From Paramyrothecium sp. XJ0827 (lineage: Eukaryota; Ascomycota; Sordariomycetes; Hypocreales; Stachybotryaceae): 64,000 nucleotides of DNA. The notes under the pieces were generated by a model. It had not been told where the DNA came from. It made no database searches and saw nothing but the letters and a program-made list of their open reading frames with translations. Both the position numbers and the translations under genes were made by a program. Location: NCBI GenBank assembly GCA_020881915.1, contig JAJFPB010000005.1:4278001-4342000 (forward strand). The letters run 5' to 3'. Below, in pieces: positions 21,442-33,400 of this stretch; position 1 is the stretch's first letter; each line of letters starts with the position of its first letter.

Positions 21442-24400
21442 TTAGTGGAATAACCCTTGATTCTCCGTCTTAGGTACTGACACGGCGTCGTTCTCAAACT
21501 GGAAAAGTTAGCACTGCTCGCCTTCAAGTGTGACGTCTTTCAAAAAGCTTACATCGAGGAAGCCGGTAGCAGCTATGATGACCACGAACCCATCTGCTAG
21601 GTCTCCGATGCGCTCTTCCAGCGCCTCGTCCGCTGGCCCATTGCCAATGCCAGCGCTCCGTTTCAAAGTATGGGTAATAAGCATCCGGTGGTCAGTAAGG
21701 AACTTGCGCCCCTGCACTATGTTGTGGTTGCCACGGCTCAGCAGTGCCGCTCCGATAATATGGACAACCCTGGCGAGCAAATCGTAGTGCTGCTCGGCGG
21801 TACGGGGATTGTCGGGACTCATCTGAAGCTCAGGGTCCGCTGTGAACAACCCGGAGACCTCGATTGTTCGAAAAAGGTTTGCATGCAGAATATACTTGGC
21901 CCCGGCCCGCGTTTGCGCCAGTTGCAAAAGAAGCGCAAGGCGAGCTGAATGGAACTCCCGTTGGCTTGTCAGAGCTGAGAACAGTCAGTATGGAGAGAAC
22001 GTGACAAAGGCCAGCATGGCAACAAAGTGACATACCGGGTCCTTGGGCTAAATGCCACTCTTGCATAATGTTCCGCAACGAATCTATTAGGATGCCGATG
22101 AAGTTGAGTTTGTTCAAGGTCTCGACAACGTAGGTGCTATTTTCGCGTTGATCTAATGTGACCAAAGTATTGAGAAGAATTAGTGCGGCGGTCTGGCATC
22201 CAGGTTCACCGCAGTAGGCATCTTCGCAAATGACATTGATCAAGCGCTCCCCGTATGCGTGGATGGTCTGGATTGATTTGGGTCGATTGGTCTTCAGGAG
22301 TCCGTCGGTAGACATCCCGGTCAAGTACCAGTAGCATATCTCATAGTATACTGATCTGAGTTCGATAGTACCGGCCCATTTACCAATTGCCTGGAGGCAG
22401 GTTTGGAAAAGCTGGAAAAGCTTTTCGCCGACCAGGTTGCCAATTGCTTGGCTGATTGCTTTGGCATCCTCAGAGGACGACAGATCGAGTTTGTAAAGAA
22501 GGACCTTGGCCACCTTGGCCAGCTCCAATGCCTCTTCGGGTCTGTCTGCCGCAAATGCCTCGAGACTAGGCAATATAGCCTGAAGGGCTTGGAGGAAGAA
22601 CGACGTCTTTGCTGAGCCCTTGAAGTCACTGGTCTCGACCATAACCAGCAAGAGTTTAGTCCAAGTTCTCAATACTCTGATTCCTTCTGTGGCAACTTGC
22701 TGTTTTCTGTTTGACGAAACAAGGTACTCGATGATCGAAGCCTCTTCCCGTTCGATAATCTCTAAATCTTGCGCCGTAACAAGTGCGCCGGAGCCCCTCG
22801 TCTCGTTTCTTTTCAGAAGGAGGACTTCTTTCGCCCGGTCGACATTATATATGGTGTTTGAGTTTGCGTCCACTTCAACGCAGACAGACAGATCAATGCC
22901 TTGATAGACCTGAAGTTGAGGAGTCGGCCAGTCCCAAACCCCTTCAGGTAGTAGGAAGTCAAACAGGTCGAAGACAGTTGGCGTTTGAATGGGTGAGTTG
23001 CCATCGCCCGCAACTTGGCCATTGAGCGCTTCGAATATTTGTCTCTTGACACTCGGCATGCGGCCTTGTGAAATCATACATAGCTCCATACCGATATATT
23101 CGAATGTGGAGCTGCGAATATTCAAGAAATCAAGCAGTGTGGGTGCACCATCAGTCAACGGGAACTCGGGCGCTGCAATATGGTGGCCCTCCCAAAGAAG
23201 ATCCGGTTGGATCATGGTTTCGCGAACTAGGAGATGAGAAAGAAACTCATTCTCGCGGAGTTCGTTGATGACAAGAGGCGAAGACAGCGGAGAATGCCAT
23301 AGTATATGCAGGATTCGCATTATACGCGATTTAACGGATAAAAGCCAGAGCCGCATGCCTGAGGGATCGCCGGAAGGAGTCTCCAGTAGAAGCCGTAGCA
23401 CGCTGTGAAACAGCGAGGTTCCTTCGAAGAAAGCCCCGTTGGCCTCAATCGAAAGAGAATCAATGCCGCATTTAAAACCCAAGAGGAGGTGGGCTATCGT
23501 TGGTCTTCGAGGTGTTTCCTCGAGACATTTGTGAAGGAAGTCCAGGATGAAGATCTTGGTCATGTAACTAGGTGAGTCTGCTTCACGGCTGACGTCGAGG
23601 GGGGCCATCAACTCAGCAATAAACTGGCGAGAGATCACTTCGTGTTCACCATTAGCCTCCATTGCCACGATAGCCTTGTTGCGTTGGCCCTGTCGGCCGG
23701 AGCCGGACCAAACGGATGTAATCCTTGTTGAGGACGACAACCTCTCCAGAAGCTTTAAGCATGCCAAACTGAGATCGGGGTGGCCGAGTCCACAATAGCT
23801 TCCAAGGTCAACAATCAAATTCAGGCGTGTTACTAGTCCATCCTCAAATGACGCAAAGGCGGCATTTGCAACGGGCTGGCGTCGTTGCCTTGTTTTCAGT
23901 TTGATGAGTGGCCGAACAAGGTCAAGGTAGGTGGACTGCATGTCAAGTACACGAGAGACGACCTCGACAGCGCGCAGGATACCTAGAATCAAGGGAGAAT
24001 CTGGGGCGGCATTCCCAACCTCACTTGGTTCTTGATGTATGACACTGAACAGTCCTGCTATAACCTTGTCGTTGAACATCCATTCCATCATTCGGGAAAA
24101 AGGATGGAGCCGCACGTACGTGGCAAGATCGCTCGTTGAAATGATGGAATCAACCATCAGGTTGGTTTCGTTAGCCAAGACAATGAGGTCCTCATTGAAA
24201 GTACCCAAGCACGAAAGCATGAAATCAAGACAGCTTAGTTTCAATGCCCTCGCCTGGTTGATATCGTGGAGATCGTTGACTCTCGTTGCAAAGACCAAAC
24301 CCATGACATAGTCAACATAGTTGTCGATTCCAGAAATAGGATATGCCGAGCCCAGAGTCTCCGGGAACGGAAGTGCGTCGTTCAAAGGGCTGCTATCTGA

Positions 24401-26693
24401 GGCAGGGGATATTAAGGCTAGCAGCAGCTGGATAAAAGAATCGGGGTCCTCGAACCCATGACTGATTTCCTCCAAAATTCTCTCCATTGCTGCTAGTGCG
24501 CTCTGCTGCGTTTGCCGGTGTTGGGATGTTGTTGTGCCCGCATATCCCCCTGTGATCCAGTTTTCAAGGAAAATCCACATGACGTGGCTCTCGTGAGCAG
24601 TCTTGCGCGAGAGTAAAGCTTTGACTGCCATGAAAATACAGCCTCGCAATCGAGGAGGTATAGGGCCGCTGGCTAACTCGAAGAGCTTCTCGGTAACATT
24701 GTACGTTGGGTTCTGGAGCAGGAACTGTCGAGCCGTCTCGCTTTCGGTGGCCAATTTTGTGATGAGGCGCAAATAACACTCCAACATCATTGCGGATTCT
24801 GGCTCGGTCTCGTTAACATCGCTTGGTGGTTTGCCCTCACGGAACCTGGTAGTATTCGACGGGATTGGTTTGCCTCTGATCCTTTCGGAGAAGAAATCCA
24901 GCTCTCTGAATATTTGCGTCCAGGTCAAAGACTGTGATCTTCTCATCTTGCCAGACGAATGATGTCCTTCATCCAACAGAAACTCGTGGGCAGCCGTAGC
25001 GCCATCGTCATTGCCCGATATTGCTTGAAGCATTTCGCAAAAAGCAGCCACCAAAGGTGTCGACGCTCTTCGAGAAGCCCAGTGCATAAAGCCAGCCAGA
25101 TTACTATCAGGGTCAGACCAAAAACTCGAGGCAGCCTGGGGCCGTCTCTCATATGCGTAAGCAATGATGAGTAGAAACCGCTCCAAGTCCAAATCTTGTT
25201 CATGAGCTTGGCTAAGTTGGCGCTGCTCGTCCTCTTCAACCCTCAACTTGCGGAGAACATCAGGCAGGTTTGAAATAAAGGCATCCACGAAGATCTCAAG
25301 CTGGGCCATGAAGCAAAGTTGGAAGAATTCAGAGAATTGGACTGTATCCGTAGGCAATGCAGGGGACTTCCTCTGCAACCACTTTCGCATACCAATCCTG
25401 GTTGGGTCATGCCAATCAGGTGATTTGGCATCGGCGGCTGTAGAGAGGAGGAAGTCGAAAGCGCCATCTTTTAAGGAGTCTAGAAATTGCCTTGATCGTT
25501 GCCTGTCCTCTGTTGATGTGTCAGCTGGGGGTCGATGACATTTGGGTGTCACATACCTTCGTCTAGATCGGTACCGGCGGGTATGGCTGATTCAGGAGGG
25601 TCATCCAGATAAAATCCGCTATACTCAGCGAGCCACCAGGCTCGAACCGCAGCCCCCAGTGATGGCAGCGGCCAGCTCGCTTCCTCTGAAAATGGGAACA
25701 ACTTCGCATTGAGGGCACGGACGGTGATGAGATCATGGCCACCTTCACTTGAGCCAAAGATGGAAATGAAAGCGCCGATGCTAGGGACCAGATGCACTAG
25801 GATACATGTCAGCTTGTGTTTTTTCCCCCGGAAACATACTGTTGGTAGACCGACCCAGTAGCGCATCATACTTATCTGCCTTCTTGAGGAACTGGATAAA
25901 TTCAGCAAAGTCGTCAGTTTCCGCTTGGCGTGCCTGGACACTCCGGCAAAGAATAACTCCTAGTAGTTCGTGTTGTTGAATTAGGCTGATGCGAGAAAAC
26001 TCCACAGTCTCCATCTCTCCGGATTGAATCTTCGACTGGCCGAGGGTTTGCGCCGCGGCAAATTTATCATTCAATTTCTGTAACCAAGCCTTGACACCGG
26101 CCATGGCAGATATACATTTAGGCACAAGGCGGTTCTTGCCCGACGAAAATATGCGAGCCTGGATGTAGGATTGAACTGCCTCCGGAGCCGCCGAGGCTTC
26201 CACGTCCGTGTCGAGGTCATCGACCTCGAGGAGCAATCTCAAAGCGTCGAGAGTGTATTTGCGTTGTTGATGGAAACGGATGATGGCGCATTCGATGAGG
26301 GATCGGCCAAGAATCGTCGGGTCCTCTTGAGATTCGAGAAGATATCGTGCCGCCTCTGTTTCGTCGAGGTCCATCTCGTCTGCGAAATTGAACGTCGTTT
26401 GCTGGAACACATCGTTCAACTGGTACTCGTTGTCGTCTAGGTTCACCTTGCCTGAGGTTTATGTCAGCCTTGGATCGCAAATTGGGATGTTGTCGCTCCT
26501 GACCTGATTTGATGAGGCTACGACTCTTTTCGCTCCTCTGCGGATGATTCCAAATCATGCCAAGCTGTCTTTCAAAGACAGACGTGAGTTCCTCATTGTT
26601 CAGGGTATCCGCGCCATCATTGCGACCCTCTTGCAGGGCAAGAAGCTCGCGATGGAAAATTTGGAGGCTGTCCAAGGTCGTCATCTCGGCCAT
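21442..26693 (-). CDS. nup192: Nup192, inner-ring nucleoporin
   Basis: Large alpha-solenoid scaffold of the nuclear pore inner ring (Nup205 in animals). Six exons: 26693-26504, 26451-25840, 25796-25557, 25509-22036, 21974-21553 and 21498-21442. They total 4995 nt and 1664 aa, close to the family's usual size. The opening MTTLDSLQIFHRELLAL matches Nup192 N-termini. Exon 2 has FQQTTFNFADEMDLDETEAA and exon 4 is a long uninterrupted helical solenoid. Exon 5 carries the conserved HANLFRTIEVSGLF and QGRKFLTDHRMLI blocks, and exon 6 completes the C-terminus TGFLDFENDAV. Introns are very short: 52, 43, 47, 61 and 54 nt. The 43-nt intron (25797-25839) has GTATGT, AGCTGACAT and CCTAG. No domain is missing. 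The start has a good context (ACAACATGG). Confidence 0.95.
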
Positions 26694-27492
26694 GTTGTCA
26701 AGGCGGTGCTATTGCATGATTGGTCGCCAAGTTATGCACAGAAATGAGAGGTGTGTGAGATTGGACTTCCTAGGAGCGCGGTATTCGTTTCGCAGTGGGG
26801 ACTGCGCGAATGCGCCGGGAGCGTTTGCTGTGGGCGAGGTTGAAGATAGCCTCGTAAGTTTTGGACGGTCGCGAACTGTGATGCGTCCAAACCGCTGTAC
26901 CTGGCAGAGGTGCAGGCAGTTGCTTGGAGAAACCCCCTGCACTCCCAGTGCAGAGCTAGAAGCTTGCACACGCTAGCGACCTTGGGTACGCGCGCTTGTC
27001 ATTTGACTGGCTGAGAGCTGTTAGCGGTGTACAGAAATAAAGTAAACAAAAGCGCAGGCGGTGAATATTCTGCCGGTCATATTGGGGAGAGCTCCTTTTG
27101 GCAACAGTTGTAACCGTCAGTAGGATCAAGTTGCAACCAGCATTCGCATCGCCTTTGTGAAGAATCTGCCGTTGAAAATTTATGCCACATCCAGGCGCTG
27201 TTGGCTGTTTTCTTGGATGATATAAGGCAGGAGTTCGCATTGAATTTGCGACTGTTCTGCCGAGTTTGCCTTCCTTGTCTTACATGGCCTTCAATGCATA
27301 GCATGGTGAGCTTCTACGCGGTTGCAACTCATTCGCTAGGCTCTTGGCGACTTCGAAGGCAGTAATCCAATTCTTTTATCCTGGTCTCTACGACTAATGA
27401 TGCCTCGTTTACCGTCATGATGTCGTCTTACGAAGCAACGGTAACCAGCTTGGCGAGTTCGTGGAATACTCCCAAGTTAGATTTGGTCAAGC
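26694..27492. promoter_or_regulatory. Divergent nup192/tel1 promoter region
   Basis: 799 nt between the nup192 and tel1 start codons, so both leaders and promoters must fit here. No TATA box or coding ORF is evident. Confidence 0.55.
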
Positions 27493-30400
27493 ATGCTAAC
27501 CGACTTAGATGAGGTCAAAAGCGGCTCCGCGAGGGATCGAGAAAAGGCCGTGGATGGTGAGGCCCCGCTGTCTCCGTCAAAGCAATGTCGCCTAACAAAA
27601 AATAGAACTAGCACAGCTTTTGAATCCCCGGAATGACAATGCCAGCCTGTGAGCTTTTCAGGCACCTCAACACGCATGGAACGATAGTACTGACGTGTCG
27701 CAAGCGCCGATCTGGGAGACAAGAGTTATCATGGCATATTTGAAGCTGTTTTCAGTTTCGTACTTCTCGAGAAGCCCAGGTTCTACGGCACAAGAAGATC
27801 ACAAAACACTGTGAATGGTGCCGCATCAAGACTTTCCAAATGCGCAACCGCCATTAGGATGGCCGCTAGCCGCGGCGTCTCCAAGATCGGCCGAAAAACC
27901 CTCCTAGCTCTCATTGACCACATCACCCAGGTCCTTCCTGGGCCAAATGACGATTATGTGCCGTCGTTGTTGCAGGACTATGTCAAAGCACTTGCTGAAG
28001 TGCTCTCGCGACAGGCACATGCAGAGCTTCTCTGCCGGAAAGATGGGGTTCCGTGGGAACTGTGCGTTGATTTCTTTTTAGGCATTGCTGCATACACGCT
28101 CCCTGAGCAGGCCAATGCCGGCGTTTCCCAGTCGAGAGCATCACCGGCGCCAAGTCTGGCCCTGTCTCGCTTTACCGAAAGAGCGAACTCAACACCGCAA
28201 AGCCAGAAACGAGTGGGCAAGGGAGAGGGCGGCCCTTTGAGGGACGCCCTTGAGGGTCTCTTTCATCTGATTTCAGCTTGTAATGCGCCGATACAGCGGA
28301 AATGCCAGGAAATCAGCAGTCTTGTTCTAAAGGTGTTGAGACTGACTCAGCTAAGCCTTGGCTCAACTCAAACATTATGTTTTGCCATCCTCAATACGAT
28401 GTTTTTGTACACGCAGGCCGAGGATCTTGACTATTCGCTGAGACTGGTCAGTGAAGTGATTCCGCTCATGGGCTTTTGGTGGCGTGCCGAAAAGGTGTCA
28501 CAAGACGAACTTATTCGAGCCCTGAGGAGCGAAATATCCAGAACGATTCTTCTTACCCACCGCCACATCGAATATCTTGCTGTTAATGATGCCGAACTCC
28601 ACATTCAGAAAGACCTAGAAGAACTAACAGAACCCTTGTGGTCTGAATATTCTAGGCGTGGGGAACCGTTTCGCCTACAAATGGTTGATATCACGTTCCA
28701 AACTGCATTTCTGCCCCTTGATTATCCACAGGTCGCCCTGTTCGGCCTCCGACCTCATAATCTTGATGGTGAATCGTATTGGGCCGTTGTCCAATCTTTG
28801 GCGTTTTTGGAAGCTATGATGTTAGAACTTGCGCGAAATCCGACGACCGGAACGGCTGAAGATGGGGAACAACCACGAAAGAAACGACGTACGCAGCAGG
28901 GGTTGAGCCGAATCCGACTCAAGCTCAAAGCGATGGACGTCGGGGTGCGTCGAACGACTTTGCAGATGCTCCCTCTGCTTCTAGAAAGGGGGGCATTCAA
29001 AACGGAAGAAGTCAACGAGCTACTCGTGGACTTATTAGACTATGCTCGAGACAAAAACGCGATCACCGCATCATGGGCTATGATCGCGTGTGCAAGGTGC
29101 GTTTATCTGTTCCTCATCCCGATCCATTCGCTAACCTGGACAGCTGTGCCCTTTACCCTGGAGTCTGTGAAACGCAGAAAGACATATGGAAACAACTCTG
29201 GCACTTAGCAGTGAGGTCCATCAGCCTACCGTCAACTAGTCGCGCTGGATGCGTATTGTTGCATACTATGCTAGAGGCGAACTTCTTGTCCTATCACGAG
29301 ATCTCTGACGACATCGACAGCATCGTGACAACTGCAGATATCAATGGTCCCGGTGTTTTGTGTGACAGCTCGTTGGCTCTCATGTTTCATCTCTTCCATC
29401 TTCGTAATGCTCGGCTTCCAAATGCGAGTCAGAATACCAGCAATCACATCATCAGATGGATGTTCCTGAAATGGAATCCGAGTAAGTCCAGTATCATCAT
29501 GCCCAACATAGATGGTCAAAAACTTACGGCTCATCAGATGAAATGGGATTTGCCTCATTTCAATCCATACATGTTCAGCCGGTTGACTTTGTCAATCTTG
29601 CTAGAGTCTCATGCGGTGCTAAGCCGCTCGCTTCATGTCGACTCAGTTCGGCAGTTGGTGGTCCTTTCAGCGAGACATTGCGGGCTCAGAAAGGCCTTGA
29701 ATCATTCAACGAGTATCTTCTACTGCTCAAGCGTGAGAGAACCCCCCACCCTTCTCCAGGCTGCATTTTTATGTCGGCGGGGGGGCGCCATTCACCAGCT
29801 GCCGACAGCAATGGTTCTTACACTTTGAGGAAACTCATTCTCGAGCTCCTCTACCCGAAGTTAGAAGAGCTCAATGAGCTATGCTTGTCCTGGACAAAGA
29901 AATCGACTGACGGAGGTGTGCAGATATCGCGTGAACGGTATCAGAGTCTTTTATCAGCATGCGTGATAGGGTCAATGCTCCTTGGCCAGGTTGAAGATTT
30001 GAATTCGACGCAAGCCTCAATGGTGGAGCCATTGATAATGGATCTCTCGCAGAGAGCCCTTACAATAGCGATGGATTCAGTCGAACCTCGTGCCTTTGTT
30101 GACATGGTTCTGAAAACAATACGCCCTAGTCTTCCAGATCTAACAACAGCGAGCCTGACCGGTTTTCGTGAAAATAGCCCTGGTCTGCTTCGTCTTCTTT
30201 CCGACCTTGGAACCTCCCTCCGTGAATGGGATATACGCCAAGAACCAGGCGGTCAGCTCGATATGATGAGTATAGACGACGAATTTAGCTCTCCACATGC
30301 CCTCACCAGTTCACAGGCAGTTGCTGGGACATTACCGAGGAGAAAAAGCCAACTCTCTTTGGATGCCCGAACATTCTATACAGAAACCAGAGAGCGCCTC

Positions 30401-33400
30401 AGCTTGATGCGGATAATACACGAGGATCCAAGTCAAATTGGGCTCGTTCCAAAAGCCTTGGTCGATGAGCTGGTAGATCTGACAACTGACGAACTCCTGT
30501 GCTCTGAAGGACTCCTTCACGAGTTGTGCAACTCAGATTTGGTGGTCAATCCGGACATTGCTTTAGATTTGATCGAGCGACTAGGTGCTATTGTTGGCCA
30601 TTCGGATTATCAATGCTGCGAAGTCGCACTGGCAACCTGTATCGACACGCTCACAGGTCTCAATGCTGTATGGCTCCAGGACACTCAAGACCTAGCGGAA
30701 AGGGTAGGGGATCTCTACGACCACTTCATTAAGGTGTGCCTTCTGTCCAATGTCTTCTCTCAAGAAGCCCACATATCATTGGCTCGGCTTTTGTTTGCTC
30801 TAATGAAAGACAACCCAAGCTATGGCACAAGTCTGGGGTTAGACTCCTGCCGGACATCTCTCTTCTACATCTTGCGCAACGGCAAAATGAATGTGAAAGT
30901 CTTCATTTCCGAACAAATAGCGAGCATCTTTGAACTGTTCATTCTTATGGTTCATGATGAAGTCTTTGTGGATGTGCTGGATAGTCTTCCGGCTGACTCC
31001 GACGATATCGCTGGCATCGCATTTCGCCTGCGGGTGCTATCGAACCTGGCTTGTCGTTGGTCAACACTGCTTCGGAGATGCACCTATCACATATTCGAAA
31101 CCCCTGGCAAAGTTCCTACGTCAACAACATATGCCACACTATGCTTGTCTGATATATCGCAGCACTTAAACTTGGATTCACCCCGTGTGCTATTTCAATT
31201 GTTCTCCCGACAGTTGTTATACACATGGCTCGAGTATGATGCAGTTGATGATATACCATACTCGATCTTTGGGTTTGCAGATCTCAAGGAACTTCTTGAT
31301 TCGTGCCAGGCTGAGGCTATTGGTTTAATGCTGATGAGAGGTCAGGATGCAGCTGCTGATGACCTGGCCCGGCAGCTTGGACTCACAGAATCCGACTTAC
31401 TGCGCAGGAACTTTGCAACGGCATTGTCGTTTGTTTCGACGTATACATCGAATGGCTCTGAGCGGAGCAACCTGGGCAAGGCAGAAGACCGGTTCAGTCG
31501 CAAACTGGGCACGAATACTTTCCGACAAGAGCTTCACATTCACCTTGTCGACATCGTTGGCTGTTTGCTCAGTATCATTGACCAGGATGATTCTGTTGAA
31601 AGATATCTCTCAAAATATCCAGACTTACAATATGCCGCATCGAACCTTGAGTCTATGAAAAAGATTGCTCATTCCAGTGCAAAACTACCGCCGAACCAGC
31701 AGCCAACGTCGCGAGCAAGATATGTTATACACGAGATGGTGAGACTAACACATCTTACTGAGTTCCAGCTACAAGATATATGGTCCCCCGCCTTGGTAAT
31801 ATGCATCGCGCGGCAACTTTTCAATGCTGTCCATCCGGCTCTGGGTTCTCTGCATGCCTGTTCCGTTTTGAGGAAGCTCCGCATTCTGATAAGCTTGGCT
31901 GGTACAGTCGCCCTCGAAACTTATTGCCTGGAAATGCTCCTGAATTCTGTGCGGACTTTCCTTGTGGATTCTGAATGTGCGGACGATGCTCTGGGCATAA
32001 GTCAATACCTTCTCGTTGGCGGCAGTGGTTATTTAAGTCAGGCTCCGTCATTCTTTGCCGGCTACGCGTTGTCGACATTGGCCTCGCTTAGAGTTTTTCT
32101 CGAATCAAGTCAGTCCAGCACAACGCAAGAGAGTCAATTCAAGGCAACAATGAGTAAGGCCCAGAGTTTTCACGAATGGTTCACCAGGTACCTTGGGTCT
32201 TATTCGTCCCCTTCCTTCAAAGTTCCTGCACAAAGCGAAGCTTTCAAATCTATAACCCAGTCAGCAGCTCGAATCCGTGCGTCTGGAAATGCTGAAAAGG
32301 CAACTGCCGAAGGCAAGCTCCTTCTGGAGATACTTGAGGACCAGTCTGCGAATGACCAACTGTTAAACGAGACATCGCGACAGCTCGCCTTGCGACTCCT
32401 CTGTAGCAACTTCTCCATTCCTGCCAATGCACGGGAGGACATCGTCGAAAGCGATGATGATGCCGTTCGTTACGCTGCTTCAATCTGGAAGAGTTGCGAG
32501 GCTGAACACCTTAGCGATGGGTACCTTCCCTGGGCGGGTCGAGTGGTTGGACGCGCATTCTCAGCAACTGGCGAAATCCCTCCAGGCGTGTTAAGAGAAA
32601 CTCGCTTGGAGCGCTATCAAACAATCGCCCCAGGTCTGAATGGTTCTGAGGCTGCGCTATTGTGTCTCCTCCAGGAGCTTGTGTCTAGCCCTGATTCACC
32701 TACTGCCGGACTTGCTGAAGCTGCGTTGCGCCGCACCATAACGAAAGCCATTGCACAGCAGGATGAACCACTCATTGTTGCGTGTCAACAGAGTTTGAAC
32801 GAGTTCCTGTTTCTAGCATCTCAATGGGGTAGTCATAGACCACCACTATCGGAAGCCGACGCCCTGGTCTTGAAGCAGGATGAGCGGGCTGTATGGGCAG
32901 AAAGTGTCGCCTCACAGTCATGGCTGCCCCAGATATGCATCTTTCTCGCTCAATCTGTCCCCGAATCCATTCTCTTGAGTGTGCTACCTCCAATATTACA
33001 AGCGGTCAAAGGGTTTGCAAGCAAGGCCTTTCCGTTTCTGCTGCATCTTGTCCTGTTCTTCGAGCTGGAGCAACAACAAAAAATCAAGAGAATGTTTTCA
33101 GCAGCAATGAAGGGTTGGTTAAAATCCACGACGCCACATGCAAAGGAAAACTTGACGCTACTGATCAATGCCATTCTCTACTTGAGGACTCAGGAATATC
33201 CGAAAGAATCGTCCATAGCCGACCGACTGCATTGGCTGGAAGTCGACTATGCTCAAGCTTCGTCATGCGCGTCGTGGTGCGGCATGTATAAAACAGCCCT
33301 ACTTCTAGCTGAACAGGTTTCATCGGAAACTACGCGCGTCTCCCGTCGGTCTTCGGCCGCTCGGGAGACTGATATTCACGATACCCTTCTCACAATCTTC

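Noticed and set aside
27557..27755. Alternative tel1 splices (acceptor GAG near 27718, or intron 27695-27755) that restore frame
   Set aside because: Each needs a poor site and deletes part of the conserved FRHLN or LGDKSYHGIFEAVF block, so they are less likely than an indel. RNA-seq could reverse this.
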